Shown piece by piece: positions 16,829 through 25,337 of a stretch of DNA of 64,000 nucleotides. The stretch is taken from contig JAABRT010000003.1 in the NCBI GenBank assembly GCA_011390805.1, forward strand, positions 1 through 64,000, written 5' to 3'. A program made the position numbers and the translations under genes. Below the pieces are notes generated by a model. It did not search any database and was not told the origin of the DNA. It saw only the letters and a program-made list of their open reading frames with translations. The DNA comes from Gemmatimonas sp. (GTDB lineage: Bacteria > Gemmatimonadota > Gemmatimonadetes > Gemmatimonadales > Gemmatimonadaceae). Position 1 is the first letter of the stretch. Each line of letters begins with the position of its first letter.

Positions 16829-19720
16829 ATGTACTTCCGTCCCGCCGCCGCGACGCTGCTGATCGCGGCCTTCAGTTTCCCGTCGCTGCTCACCGCGCAA
16901 ACTGCGCAGTCCCCGTCGGCTGGCGCAGGCGCTGTCGCCATGTCGTCCAGCGACACGCCACGCGCGATGACACCCATCGACATCGCCAACTGGACCAACA
17001 TCCGAAACGCACAACTCAGCCACAATGGCGAGTGGTTTGGCTACATACTCGCGCCAAATGAAGGCAATGGCGAGGTGGTGCTGCGACCCGTTGCGGCAGG
17101 CGCAAAGGAATGGCGCTACAACACGGGCGATGTCGGATCAAATCCAGCACTGCAAATGTCCGATGACGGCAAGTGGGCGGCATTTCTTGTGTACCCGAAA
17201 GCCGATGACGCCGAAAAGATGCGCAAAGACCGCAAGCCGGTGCGCGGCAAAGCCACGCTGATCAATCTCGCGACAGGCGAGAAGAAAGAGATCAACGGTA
17301 TTCGCTCGGTGTCGTTTGCAGGCACGTCACCGCGATGGGTGGCGCTGCACGGCTATGGCCCTGACGCCGGCCCCTCAGCGCCGGGCCCGGTCTCCGGCGG
17401 CTCCAGTTCACGTCCGGCCGGCAGTGATTTGCTGCTGCACCAGCTGGGCACCGATGTGATGCTCAACGTGGGCAACGTGAACGATTTTTCGTTTGACTAC
17501 ACCGGTCGCTGGCTCGCCTATTCCATTGACGCCACCAACAAGCTTGGCAACGGTGTACAGTTGCGCGACATGCAGACCGGCGCGGTCACGAGTGTTGATG
17601 CCGCCGAACACGCAACGTATCGTCGCCTCGCCTGGGCCGACACCATGCCGGCATTCAGCGTGCTGCGCACCACGATCGACAGCTCGGGCAAGGACACGGT
17701 GCTCACCGCGATGGGCGTAAGCCGCGTCGGGTCGCCGCAGCAGCGCACGGTGTCGATTTCGCGTGAAGGGCGCGCCGACTGGCCGGCCAATCATCGCATC
17801 AGCAGCAACCGCGCGCCGCGCTGGTCGGCCGATCTTGATGGACTCTTGTTCGGTCTCGAAGAAGTGCCACCCGAAGTACCCAAGGACCAGAAGCTCGAAG
17901 ACAACGACAAGCCATCACTTCGCTTGTGGCACGAGAAGGACATGCGATTGCAGTCGCAGCAGGACGTGCAGGCCACAGCGGATCGCACCTTTTCGTATCT
18001 GGCCGCGTACTGGCCGGGCACTGACAAGGTTGTGCGTCTCACCGATGAGAATGCGCGCACCGGCTCCACCACTGATCTTGATCGTTGGGTGATTGCCAGC
18101 GACGTATCGCCGTACCAGCGTCAGGCCAGCGTAGACGGCATCAACATGCGCGATGTGTATGTGATCAATCCGCGCACCGGCAGCAAGCGACTGGCGCTCA
18201 AGGCACAGCGCGGTGCCAGCAGCACGTCGCCCGACGGTCGGCGCATGGCCTTCTGGGACGATGGTGAGTGGCACGTAATGGATCTCGAAACGCTCTCGCG
18301 CAAACAGGTCACCACGGGTGGACGCTTCATTGACGTGGAGGACGATCACAACGTCGACCGCCCCAGCTATCCGTTGTACGGTTGGTCGAGCGATGGCAAT
18401 GCATTTCTCGCCAGCGATGGCTGGGATGTGTATCGCGTGAACGTGAGCGGTGGCGAGCCTGTGAACCTCACGCGCGATGGCAAGAGCAAAGGCATTCGCT
18501 ACGGGCGTCCACTCATCACCGATCCGCGTCAGCGCGGTGTGAACATGAATGCACCGTTCATGATCACGGCACGTGAAGAGCGGACGAAAAAAGAAGGCAT
18601 TCTGCGCGTTGATCCCAAGGCCAATCGCATTACCGCGCTCGACTGGCGCGACGCACGCGTCAACCCGATGAAGGCGCGCAAGGCCGATGTATGGGTGGCC
18701 AGCATTTCCACCGCGGCCCGCTATCCGGATTACTGGAAGATTTCGTGGAACGGCGACTCACTTCGCCTCACCGATGGCGCACCAAACATGAACGGGCTCG
18801 CCTGGAGTGCCGGTGCACGTCTGGTCACCTATGTGAGTGACAAGGGCGACACGCTGCAGGGTGCGCTCTTTTTGCCCGCTGGCTATGAAGAGGGCAAGAA
18901 GTACCCCACAGTTACGTACATCTACGAAAAGATGTCGGACAACCTGCACAACTTCTACGCACCTTCGTTCAGCAGCTCCTACACACCAAGCATTTACACC
19001 AGTCGCGGTTACGCGGTGTACATGCCCGACATTCGGTATACGATCAATGATCCCGGCATGTCAGCCGTGTGGAGCGTGATTCCGGCCATCAAGGCCGCCG
19101 TTGCGACCGGCATCGTAGATGAATCAAAGGTCGGCTTGCACGGCCATTCATGGGGCGGCTATCAGACGGCGTTCCTGGTTGGACAGACCAACATTTTCAA
19201 GAGCGCCGTAGCTGGTGCACCGCTCACTGACATGGTGAGCATGTACAGCTCGGTGTACTGGAACACCGGATCAGCCAACCAGCCCATCTTCCAGAGTTCA
19301 CAGGGGCGTTTCAAGGGCAACTTCATTGAGAACCGTGAAGCCTACGAACGCAACTCGCCCAACCGGTACGCCGACAAGATCAACACGCCGCTCATCATTC
19401 TGCACAATGACAAAGACGGCGCCGTGGACTACAACCAGGGCATCACGTTCTACAACACGCTGCGCCAGCTCGACAAGGATGTGATTCTGCTTGAGTATCA
19501 GGGCGAGAACCATGGCCTGCGCGAGCTCAAGAATCGTCGCGATTACACGATCCGGCTCATGGAGTTCTGGGATCACCATCTCAAGGGTGAGCCCGCACCG
19601 GAGTGGTTGGAGAAGGGTATTCCGCGTCTCGAGATGGAACGTCACTACCGTGAACGCGTGCCGCTGTACACGCCGCCTAAAAAGGCGGATGCGAAGAAGG
19701 TGAATGCGGTCAACATGTAA
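16829..19720 (+). CDS. Exported S9 prolyl-oligopeptidase-like peptidase
   Basis: At 963 aa this has a signal peptide (AATLLIAAFSFPSLLTAQ) preceded by GGAG, then a beta-propeller N-terminal region with repeated WSxDG-type blades, and an alpha/beta hydrolase domain. The catalytic triad is visible: Ser774 in GHSWGGYQ, Asp863 in NDKDGAVD and His895 in ENHGLREL. The serine elbow is preceded by VDESKVGLHG. It should cleave short peptides, probably with proline preference as in the family, in the periplasm. Its 3' end overlaps the pyrophosphatase lipoprotein gene by 17 bp, so the two may be translationally linked. Confidence 0.88.
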   Translation: MYFRPAAATLLIAAFSFPSLLTAQTAQSPSAGAGAVAMSSSDTPRAMTPIDIANWTNIRNAQLSHNGEWFGYILAPNEGNGEVVLRPVAAGAKEWRYNTGDVGSNPALQMSDDGKWAAFLVYPKADDAEKMRKDRKPVRGKATLINLATGEKKEINGIRSVSFAGTSPRWVALHGYGPDAGPSAPGPVSGGSSSRPAGSDLLLHQLGTDVMLNVGNVNDFSFDYTGRWLAYSIDATNKLGNGVQLRDMQTGAVTSVDAAEHATYRRLAWADTMPAFSVLRTTIDSSGKDTVLTAMGVSRVGSPQQRTVSISREGRADWPANHRISSNRAPRWSADLDGLLFGLEEVPPEVPKDQKLEDNDKPSLRLWHEKDMRLQSQQDVQATADRTFSYLAAYWPGTDKVVRLTDENARTGSTTDLDRWVIASDVSPYQRQASVDGINMRDVYVINPRTGSKRLALKAQRGASSTSPDGRRMAFWDDGEWHVMDLETLSRKQVTTGGRFIDVEDDHNVDRPSYPLYGWSSDGNAFLASDGWDVYRVNVSGGEPVNLTRDGKSKGIRYGRPLITDPRQRGVNMNAPFMITAREERTKKEGILRVDPKANRITALDWRDARVNPMKARKADVWVASISTAARYPDYWKISWNGDSLRLTDGAPNMNGLAWSAGARLVTYVSDKGDTLQGALFLPAGYEEGKKYPTVTYIYEKMSDNLHNFYAPSFSSSYTPSIYTSRGYAVYMPDIRYTINDPGMSAVWSVIPAIKAAVATGIVDESKVGLHGHSWGGYQTAFLVGQTNIFKSAVAGAPLTDMVSMYSSVYWNTGSANQPIFQSSQGRFKGNFIENREAYERNSPNRYADKINTPLIILHNDKDGAVDYNQGITFYNTLRQLDKDVILLEYQGENHGLRELKNRRDYTIRLMEFWDHHLKGEPAPEWLEKGIPRLEMERHYRERVPLYTPPKKADAKKVNAVNM

Positions 19721-20435
19721 GGCTGCGTTGCTCGTGACAGCCTGCCTGCTCGCCGGGGCAGGCTGTCGCATTGAGGACCGTACCGCGGAGCTGGCGCTCG
19801 ACAACAGCGAGGCCGTGGTCGCTGCCGTTGCCGGAAACGGCGCGAGCCCTGCAGATGACGCGGCGGCGGTCATTGCCGCGGATTCCACCACCGATCTGCT
19901 GCGCACTCCGCTGCCGCTCGACAGCATGGGAAACATCACTGTGGTTGTGGAGATTCCAGCGGGTACCAACGACAAATGGGAAGTGGACAAAACCACCGGC
20001 CGCCTTGCCTGGGAGCAACGTGATGGGCGCCCTCGTGTGGTGTCGTTCCTCCCCTACCCTGGCAACTACGGTTTCATTCCACGCACGCTGTTGTCGCGGG
20101 AGGCGGGAGGTGATGGCGACCCGCTTGATGTGATCGTGCTGGGTCCGTCAGTACCACGCGGCAGCGTGATGTCAGCACGGCTGCTTGGAGTGCTGCGCAT
20201 GAAAGACGGAGGTGAGCAGGACGACAAGCTCATTGCTGTTGCTTTGCGCGGCCCCTTTGCACAGGTCACCTCACTTAAGCAACTGCGCAGCTCGTATCCA
20301 GTGGCACTGGATATCGTGGCACAGTGGTTTGGCGCATACAAAGGACCGGATGTCATGCAGGTTGGCGACTTTGCCGATGAAGGTGAGGCACGTCGCATTC
20401 TTGACGCGGCGATTGCCGCGTTCCCCACGCCGTAA
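19704..20435 (+). CDS. Exported family I inorganic pyrophosphatase (lipoprotein-like)
   Basis: The C-terminal ~170 residues are a family I soluble pyrophosphatase: EIPAGTNDKWEVDKTTG, then YPGNYGFIPRTLL, the metal-binding DGDPLDVIVLG and the MKDGGEQDDKL strand. What is odd is the N-terminus, a hydrophobic signal (KAALLVTACLLAGAGC) with possible lipobox cysteines (V-T-A-C, or the later GAGC), and then a low-complexity Ala/Asp linker of about 45 residues. Family I enzymes normally act in the cytoplasm on biosynthetic pyrophosphate. Here the enzyme would act outside the inner membrane, perhaps on extracytoplasmic pyrophosphate. It overlaps the upstream S9 gene by 17 bp. Confidence 0.85.
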   Translation: MRSTCKAALLVTACLLAGAGCRIEDRTAELALDNSEAVVAAVAGNGASPADDAAAVIAADSTTDLLRTPLPLDSMGNITVVVEIPAGTNDKWEVDKTTGRLAWEQRDGRPRVVSFLPYPGNYGFIPRTLLSREAGGDGDPLDVIVLGPSVPRGSVMSARLLGVLRMKDGGEQDDKLIAVALRGPFAQVTSLKQLRSSYPVALDIVAQWFGAYKGPDVMQVGDFADEGEARRILDAAIAAFPTP

Positions 20436-20478
20436 TGTTGTTGTCAGATTTCCGTTCCCGCCTACTCGAGGTTTTGAC

Positions 20479-22758
20479 ATGAACACGTTGAGACATGATT
20501 TCAGGATCGCCGCAATGCTGGTGGCGGCTACCCTGATCAGCAGCCCACTATATGCACAAGAGACGTCCTCGGCTCAGCGACGGCCGATGACGTTTCTCGA
20601 CATGCAGCAGCTCAAGTCGGCCGGCTCGTTCACGCCGAGTCCGGACGGGACGTGGTTGCTGCACACGGTAAACACCCCCGACTGGGAAGAGGCCAGGTCG
20701 CAAACTGATATTCACCTCGTCAACGTGCGCAGCGGACTACCGTCATCCAAACAGATGACATTTACGGCCGACAAGAACGAGACGTCCCCCGCCTGGTCGC
20801 GTGACGGCAGCTTCTTTGCCTTCCTTTCCAACCGTGATGCCACGGGCGAGAACGGTGGCAATCAGGTGTATGTGATGCGCGCCGATGGCGGTGAAGCACG
20901 CAAAGTCACGAGCGCACAGGGCGGCGTTTCCAACTACGCGTTCACGAAAGACGGACGCTGGCTTGTGTATCGTGCCGGTCGCAGTGCGCAGCAACAGTTG
21001 TATCGCTTGCCGATCGCCGAGTTGCACACCGCAACAGCTGAAAAGCTGACCAGTCACTCCGGTGGTGTATCGGACTGGGCGATCGCGCCCGACAGTCGTC
21101 GCATTTATTTCACCGGCCCGGACGAAGACGCAGCCGACGAACGGTTGCGTCGTGAAAAGAAGTTCACGGTGAACATCCAGAATGCCGAAACGCCGCTGCA
21201 AAGTCTGTGGGCGTTTGATCTGGATGCAAAGAAGGCTACGCGCCTTACGCGCGACTCGTCGTACACGGTGCAGAGCATGACCATCTCGCCCGACGGGAAG
21301 TGGCTCGGCTACACCGGCATCTCGTCGGAGCGCTATGCCCGCAACATCACCGAGCAGGGCATTAACGGCGATCTGTACCTCATGGAGGTCGCGTCGGGAA
21401 ACATCGAGCGGCTCACCAACAACAAGGAAGTAAGCGAAGGCGGCCTCACCTTTTCGCCCGACAGTCGCTGGTTGGCATTCTCCGCCCCCAATGATCTCAC
21501 GCGCTACACCATGTCGAACCGTCGGCTGTACATGCGCGAGGTAGGAACGCGCGGCGGCGAGTTCAAAAAGCTTGGTGAGTCGTTTGACGGAAACGTGGGC
21601 GCAGACTTCTGGTCGGCCGACGGCAAGACCATCTACTTCAACGAGGGCATCAAAGCCACTCGGCAACTGATGGCGCTTGATATCGCGCGCAACACGGTTC
21701 GGCAGGTCACCACGTGGGACGCGGCCGCCTCGGTGAATCGTGATGAGGATTCCGGGTTGCTCACCATCAACTACGCAGATCCGGCCACGCCGTCTACACT
21801 GTACGCCATCACCTCTCTCGACCGGGTGAATGATCGCGCATCATGGGTGCAGCTCACCGACGTGAATCCGCAGCTGCGCAACATCGCGCTGGGCGCAGAA
21901 CGCGAGATCACGTGGACCAGCACCGACGGCAAGCAGGTGGGTGGTGTACTTGCGCTTCCGGTGGGTTATCAGGCCGGCCAGCGTTATCCGCTCATTGTCG
22001 CCATTCACGGCGGCCCGGCTTCCGCCGATGTGCTTGGCTTTAACGGCGGCTACGGGTCACAGGTGTACGCCGGCGCCGGCTACGCTGTGCTCAAGCCCAA
22101 CTACCGTGGCTCCACCAACTACGGCGAAGCGCATAAGACAGCCATTGTAGGCAACTACTTCCCGCAGGGCTACGACGACATCATCACCGGTGTGGATTAT
22201 CTGATCAAGCAGGGCATTGTTGACTCCACGCGCATGGGCATGCTGGGCTGGAGCGCCGGCGGCCACTGGTCCAACTGGACACTCGTGAACACCGATCGCT
22301 TCAAGGCAATCAGTTCGGGTGCCGGTACATCAAACTGGATTTCCATGTACGCGCAGAGCGATGTACAGCGCAATCGTCAGTTCTATCTCGGTGACGACCT
22401 GCCGTACAACAACTTCGATGCGTACTGGGATCAGTCGCCCATCAAATACATCGCGAAGGCCAAGACTCCGACAATGATTCACGTGGTGGAAGGCGACCCG
22501 CGCGTGCCGAGTCCGCAGTCGGTGGAGCTGCATATGGCGCTCAAAAAGCTGGGTGTACCAACTGAGCTGTTCATGTACCCCGGCAACAGCCACGGCATCC
22601 CCGACCCGCGCAACCGGTTGGTGAAGTCGGTGAGCGAAATGGCGTGGATGGATTATTACGTGCGCGGCAAGGGCAACAAGTTCTCATGGCGCGATGTGCT
22701 GAGCACGCTGCCGGCCAAGCCGGATAGTGCGAGCCGCAGTGTGGCGCCTGTTCCCTGA
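20479..22758 (+). CDS. Exported S9 dipeptidyl-peptidase IV-like peptidase
   Basis: The start at ATG 20479 (MNTLRHDFRIAAMLVAATL) carries a signal peptide ending at YAQ. The 89 residues ahead of it in the same frame are an out-of-context extension overlapping the pyrophosphatase gene. A WD40-like propeller (SPDGTWLLHT, SPDSRWLAFS, SADGKTIYF) leads to an alpha/beta hydrolase domain. Predicted catalytic Ser592 is in GWSAGGHW, Asp673 in VEGDPRVP and His705 in NSHGIPDP. Members remove dipeptides or acylated residues from peptide N-termini. Together with the S9 gene upstream it makes a peptide-degrading cluster. Confidence 0.88.
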   Translation: MNTLRHDFRIAAMLVAATLISSPLYAQETSSAQRRPMTFLDMQQLKSAGSFTPSPDGTWLLHTVNTPDWEEARSQTDIHLVNVRSGLPSSKQMTFTADKNETSPAWSRDGSFFAFLSNRDATGENGGNQVYVMRADGGEARKVTSAQGGVSNYAFTKDGRWLVYRAGRSAQQQLYRLPIAELHTATAEKLTSHSGGVSDWAIAPDSRRIYFTGPDEDAADERLRREKKFTVNIQNAETPLQSLWAFDLDAKKATRLTRDSSYTVQSMTISPDGKWLGYTGISSERYARNITEQGINGDLYLMEVASGNIERLTNNKEVSEGGLTFSPDSRWLAFSAPNDLTRYTMSNRRLYMREVGTRGGEFKKLGESFDGNVGADFWSADGKTIYFNEGIKATRQLMALDIARNTVRQVTTWDAAASVNRDEDSGLLTINYADPATPSTLYAITSLDRVNDRASWVQLTDVNPQLRNIALGAEREITWTSTDGKQVGGVLALPVGYQAGQRYPLIVAIHGGPASADVLGFNGGYGSQVYAGAGYAVLKPNYRGSTNYGEAHKTAIVGNYFPQGYDDIITGVDYLIKQGIVDSTRMGMLGWSAGGHWSNWTLVNTDRFKAISSGAGTSNWISMYAQSDVQRNRQFYLGDDLPYNNFDAYWDQSPIKYIAKAKTPTMIHVVEGDPRVPSPQSVELHMALKKLGVPTELFMYPGNSHGIPDPRNRLVKSVSEMAWMDYYVRGKGNKFSWRDVLSTLPAKPDSASRSVAPVP

Positions 22759-22761
22759 TTG

Positions 22762-22949
22762 AACTGCATTTACCACAGAGGCGCAGAGACACGGAGAACG
22801 GCAACAGATTTTTTAGTGGGTCTGTTGCAGTTCCACCCCAAAATCATTGCCGCACCAACCAGAAAGCGGTGCCTCGCGTGCTGTTCTCTGCGACTCTGTG
22901 GCTCTGTGGTAAATGCGGTTCCCCCGCGCGTCTGTGGTAATCGCAGTTG
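22762..22949. repeat. Palindromic intergenic repeat, family B
   Basis: An inverted repeat runs from AACTGCATTTACCACAGAGG (22762) to CTCTGTGGTAAATGCGGTT (ending 22920), with a ~70 bp interior holding a T run. A partial third arm follows (CTGTGGTAATCGCAGTT, to 22949). CACAGAG/CTCTGTG palindromes of this kind occur as dispersed noncoding elements in many bacterial genomes. It occupies the whole gap between the S9 peptidase and the convergent aldo/keto reductase. Single copy in this window. Confidence 0.75.
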
Positions 22950-22977
22950 CCCTGCAGCACCGCGTAGACGGCTGTAC

Positions 22978-23961
22978 CTAGCGCCGCCCCGCCGCTGGCA
23001 GTGCATCGACAAACGATGCCATGCGCGCCCGTGCCGCCTCGTCGGGGAGCCGCCCGATGCCGCCGCCGATGTTGTCAATCATGTTGGTGGGCTTGCTGGT
23101 AGCCGGTGTCACGGCAGTCACTGCCGGATGACTGACCAGAAACTTGAGAAAGAACTGCGCCCACGAGTTGATGTCGTACTCTTTGGCCCACTCGGGGACA
23201 TCCACGCCGGCAGCACGGCGGAATAGGCTCGTACGACCAAACGGCGCGTACACCAGCACACCAATTTTGCGCTCCATGGCCAGCGGAAGAATCACCTCTT
23301 CCACTCCGCGGTTGTCGACCGCGTAATCGATGCCGATAAAGTCCATTGGTTCGTTGCGCATGTATTCAGCCAGACGACCGTACGCGCTTTCACTGGTGGT
23401 GGTCACACCGGTATATCGGATGCGCCCCGCCTGTTTGAGCTCCGTCAGAATGCCCAGCTGCGTTGGCACGTCTGCCAGATTGTGCACCTGAATGAGATCG
23501 ATCTTTTCTTTCCGGATTTTGCCGAACGATGAATCGATCTGTGCACGCGAATCGGCCGGATTGGCAGTACCGCCTCCACCACGCCGCACGGCGTTGACCT
23601 TGGTGGCCCAGAACACCTTGTCGGCGATCCCGAGTTCATTCACGATCGTGCCTGCCACCTGCTCCGACGCGCCGTAGCTTGGCGCCGTATCAAAGACTGA
23701 GGCGCCGCGCTCAACCATGGTACGCAGTACATCGCGCAGCGCCGTGACGTCTTCACTGCGCGCCACCGTTGAAAAAGTGGCGGAACTGCCCAAGCCGATC
23801 ACCGGCAGCATTTCGCCGGTCGACGGAATGGCGCGCTTAAGTAATGCACCGGGCTGCAGCGCACGCGCCTGTGTCTCAAGCGCCTTGAGCAAACGCGGGG
23901 ACAACGCAAGCGAGGCACCCGCACCGAGGGTGACACCAAACCAGTCGCGGCGAGACAGCAT
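22978..23961 (-). CDS. Exported aldo/keto reductase (Tat-type signal)
   Basis: The ATG at 23961 is chosen because AGGAG lies 7 nt upstream and the protein then begins MLSRRDWFGVTLGAG, a twin-arginine export signal. The reductase domain keeps the catalytic tetrad: Asp and Tyr in FDTAPSYGASE, Lys in FWATKV and His in IQVHNLAD. The C-terminal NADPH-binding helices are less clear, with TPATSKPTNM in the usual position. An NADPH-dependent carbonyl reductase with a Tat signal would be folded with cofactor before export. The downstream 3' gap is filled by repeat B. Confidence 0.85.
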   Translation of the reverse strand: MLSRRDWFGVTLGAGASLALSPRLLKALETQARALQPGALLKRAIPSTGEMLPVIGLGSSATFSTVARSEDVTALRDVLRTMVERGASVFDTAPSYGASEQVAGTIVNELGIADKVFWATKVNAVRRGGGGTANPADSRAQIDSSFGKIRKEKIDLIQVHNLADVPTQLGILTELKQAGRIRYTGVTTTSESAYGRLAEYMRNEPMDFIGIDYAVDNRGVEEVILPLAMERKIGVLVYAPFGRTSLFRRAAGVDVPEWAKEYDINSWAQFFLKFLVSHPAVTAVTPATSKPTNMIDNIGGGIGRLPDEAARARMASFVDALPAAGRR

Positions 23962-24037
23962 GAACGAACTCCTGTAAGTGGGTACCTTCGCTACGTGCAA
24001 CGGCAACGCAGCGCTGGCGATGCCGCTGCCATTCTGT

Positions 24038-24550
24038 TCAGTGGGCGCCGTGCTTGGCCGGCTTGCAAGCCGCTTCAGCGGCATGGTACGTGTCGTGTAC
24101 CGTTTTCAGCGCCGCCTTGATTGACGCGTCGTCTGCCGAACGCACCACAAGCGCCGCCACAGCTTCGGTTTCCGGCACAAGCTTCGTGATTGCCGACTTC
24201 ACCACTGGCGACTCGCACCCCTTGGGTGCAGGCGAAACCGTCCAGGCTTTGGCCGCAGCCACCAACTTGTCGGCCGAAGCGCGCGCCACAGCCAGGCTAT
24301 CGTTTTTCGCGGGGTGCCACGCGGCCGACATCACGTCATGAAACGCATCCAGCTCGGCCCAGCCGCTGGGAGCGTGCTGCTCCTCTTTTGCAACCTCGGC
24401 TTTGGCGCCCTCACCGTGATGCGAGCCATGCTGCGCGCCGTGCGTGGTGGGAGGCTTGGGCGGGGTAGCCTGCTGCGCCGACGCAGTGGGCACATACGCC
24501 AGAGCAACAGCGACGGTGGCGATCAGCAGCTGACGGATACCTGACAACAT
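24038..24550 (-). CDS. Small exported His/Ala-rich hypothetical protein
   Basis: The start is set at ATG 24550 with GGAGAG 6 nt upstream; the signal peptide (QLLIATVAVALAYVPTASAQQ) is clear. After cleavage comes a His-rich patch (THGAQHGSHHGEG) that could bind metal. A helical domain follows, with a HDTYHAAEAACKPAKHGAH C-terminus and a single conserved-looking Cys pair. The protein sits between the aldo/keto reductase and the cytochrome c gene, all on the same strand with short gaps. I do not recognise a Pfam family with certainty. Confidence 0.6.
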   Translation of the reverse strand: MLSGIRQLLIATVAVALAYVPTASAQQATPPKPPTTHGAQHGSHHGEGAKAEVAKEEQHAPSGWAELDAFHDVMSAAWHPAKNDSLAVARASADKLVAAAKAWTVSPAPKGCESPVVKSAITKLVPETEAVAALVVRSADDASIKAALKTVHDTYHAAEAACKPAKHGAH

Positions 24551-24649
24551 GAAATCTCTCCGAGTGAAAGTGTACCCGGAAAGATCGAGCGTCCGGGCAG
24601 CGTGCACAACTGCTACCCCGGACGCGCGTTGTGTGCCCGAACACCAGAA

Positions 24650-25183
24650 TCAGGGCATCGCCGCCATCAGCTCGTCGGCGGTCCACGCCGTCGTTCGATC
24701 GGATGTCGCTGCCTTCACCCGTTCGATATCAGCCACCGTGATCGCCGACGCCGAATTTCCCCAGCTGGTACGCACATACGTGAGCAGCGTGGCCAGCTGG
24801 TCGTCGCTGATGGGAACGCCCACGCCGTAGGGAAGCATCACGCCGTTGTATTCAACCCCGGCAACGGTAACCGGCCCCTGCATGCCGTGCAGCAGAATGG
24901 CGATCAACCGGTCGGGCGAGCCCGTCACCCACTCCGAACCGGCCAGTGGTGGAAACGCGCCGGGCATGCCTTGACCGTTGACCTGATGGCACGCCACACA
25001 CGTTGCATACAGCTCTTCACCTTCCGCGCTGGCCACCACGGCGGGTGTACCCATATCCGCTGGCTCCGCCGATTGGTCGGCTGCACCGTCGGCGCTGTCA
25101 GCGGCATCGCCACCTCCACACGCGGTCAATGCGACAAGCAAAGCTGCGACGAGAAACTGCCTTCTGTAAAGCGTGTCAAGCAT
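24650..25183 (-). CDS. Lipoprotein c-type cytochrome
   Basis: ATG 25183 has GGAG upstream (11 nt before). The protein begins with a lipoprotein signal, VALLVALTACGGG, then an Asp/Ala/Ser-rich linker of about 40 residues. The heme-binding site is CVACH, and the distal Met ligand is likely in NGVMLPYG. At 177 aa and one heme it is a class I cytochrome c that should carry electrons at the outer face of the inner membrane. It is probably cotranscribed with the small exported protein downstream. Confidence 0.9.
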   Translation of the reverse strand: MLDTLYRRQFLVAALLVALTACGGGDAADSADGAADQSAEPADMGTPAVVASAEGEELYATCVACHQVNGQGMPGAFPPLAGSEWVTGSPDRLIAILLHGMQGPVTVAGVEYNGVMLPYGVGVPISDDQLATLLTYVRTSWGNSASAITVADIERVKAATSDRTTAWTADELMAAMP

Positions 25184-25337
25184 CGTCAAACTCCGTTTCA
25201 GAGTGACCGAACGCATATCGCCGCGGCGCAGCAGCGCGTCGCGATGCGATACCTGACGCTAGCATCTTTTGAACGCCTTGCATAGCGGCTGCGTTGAATG
25301 CATGTCATCAGCTCACCGTCTCGCGTCTCCCCACCGA

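Noticed and set aside
20743-21666. 307-aa frame antisense to the S9 peptidase
   Set aside because: Overlies an intact propeller domain and shows no domain pattern; taken as a shadow of the real gene.
24551-25337. Long frames on the plus strand across the cytochrome c region
   Set aside because: They run opposite to a gene with a clear heme-binding motif and signal peptide, and lack any motif themselves.
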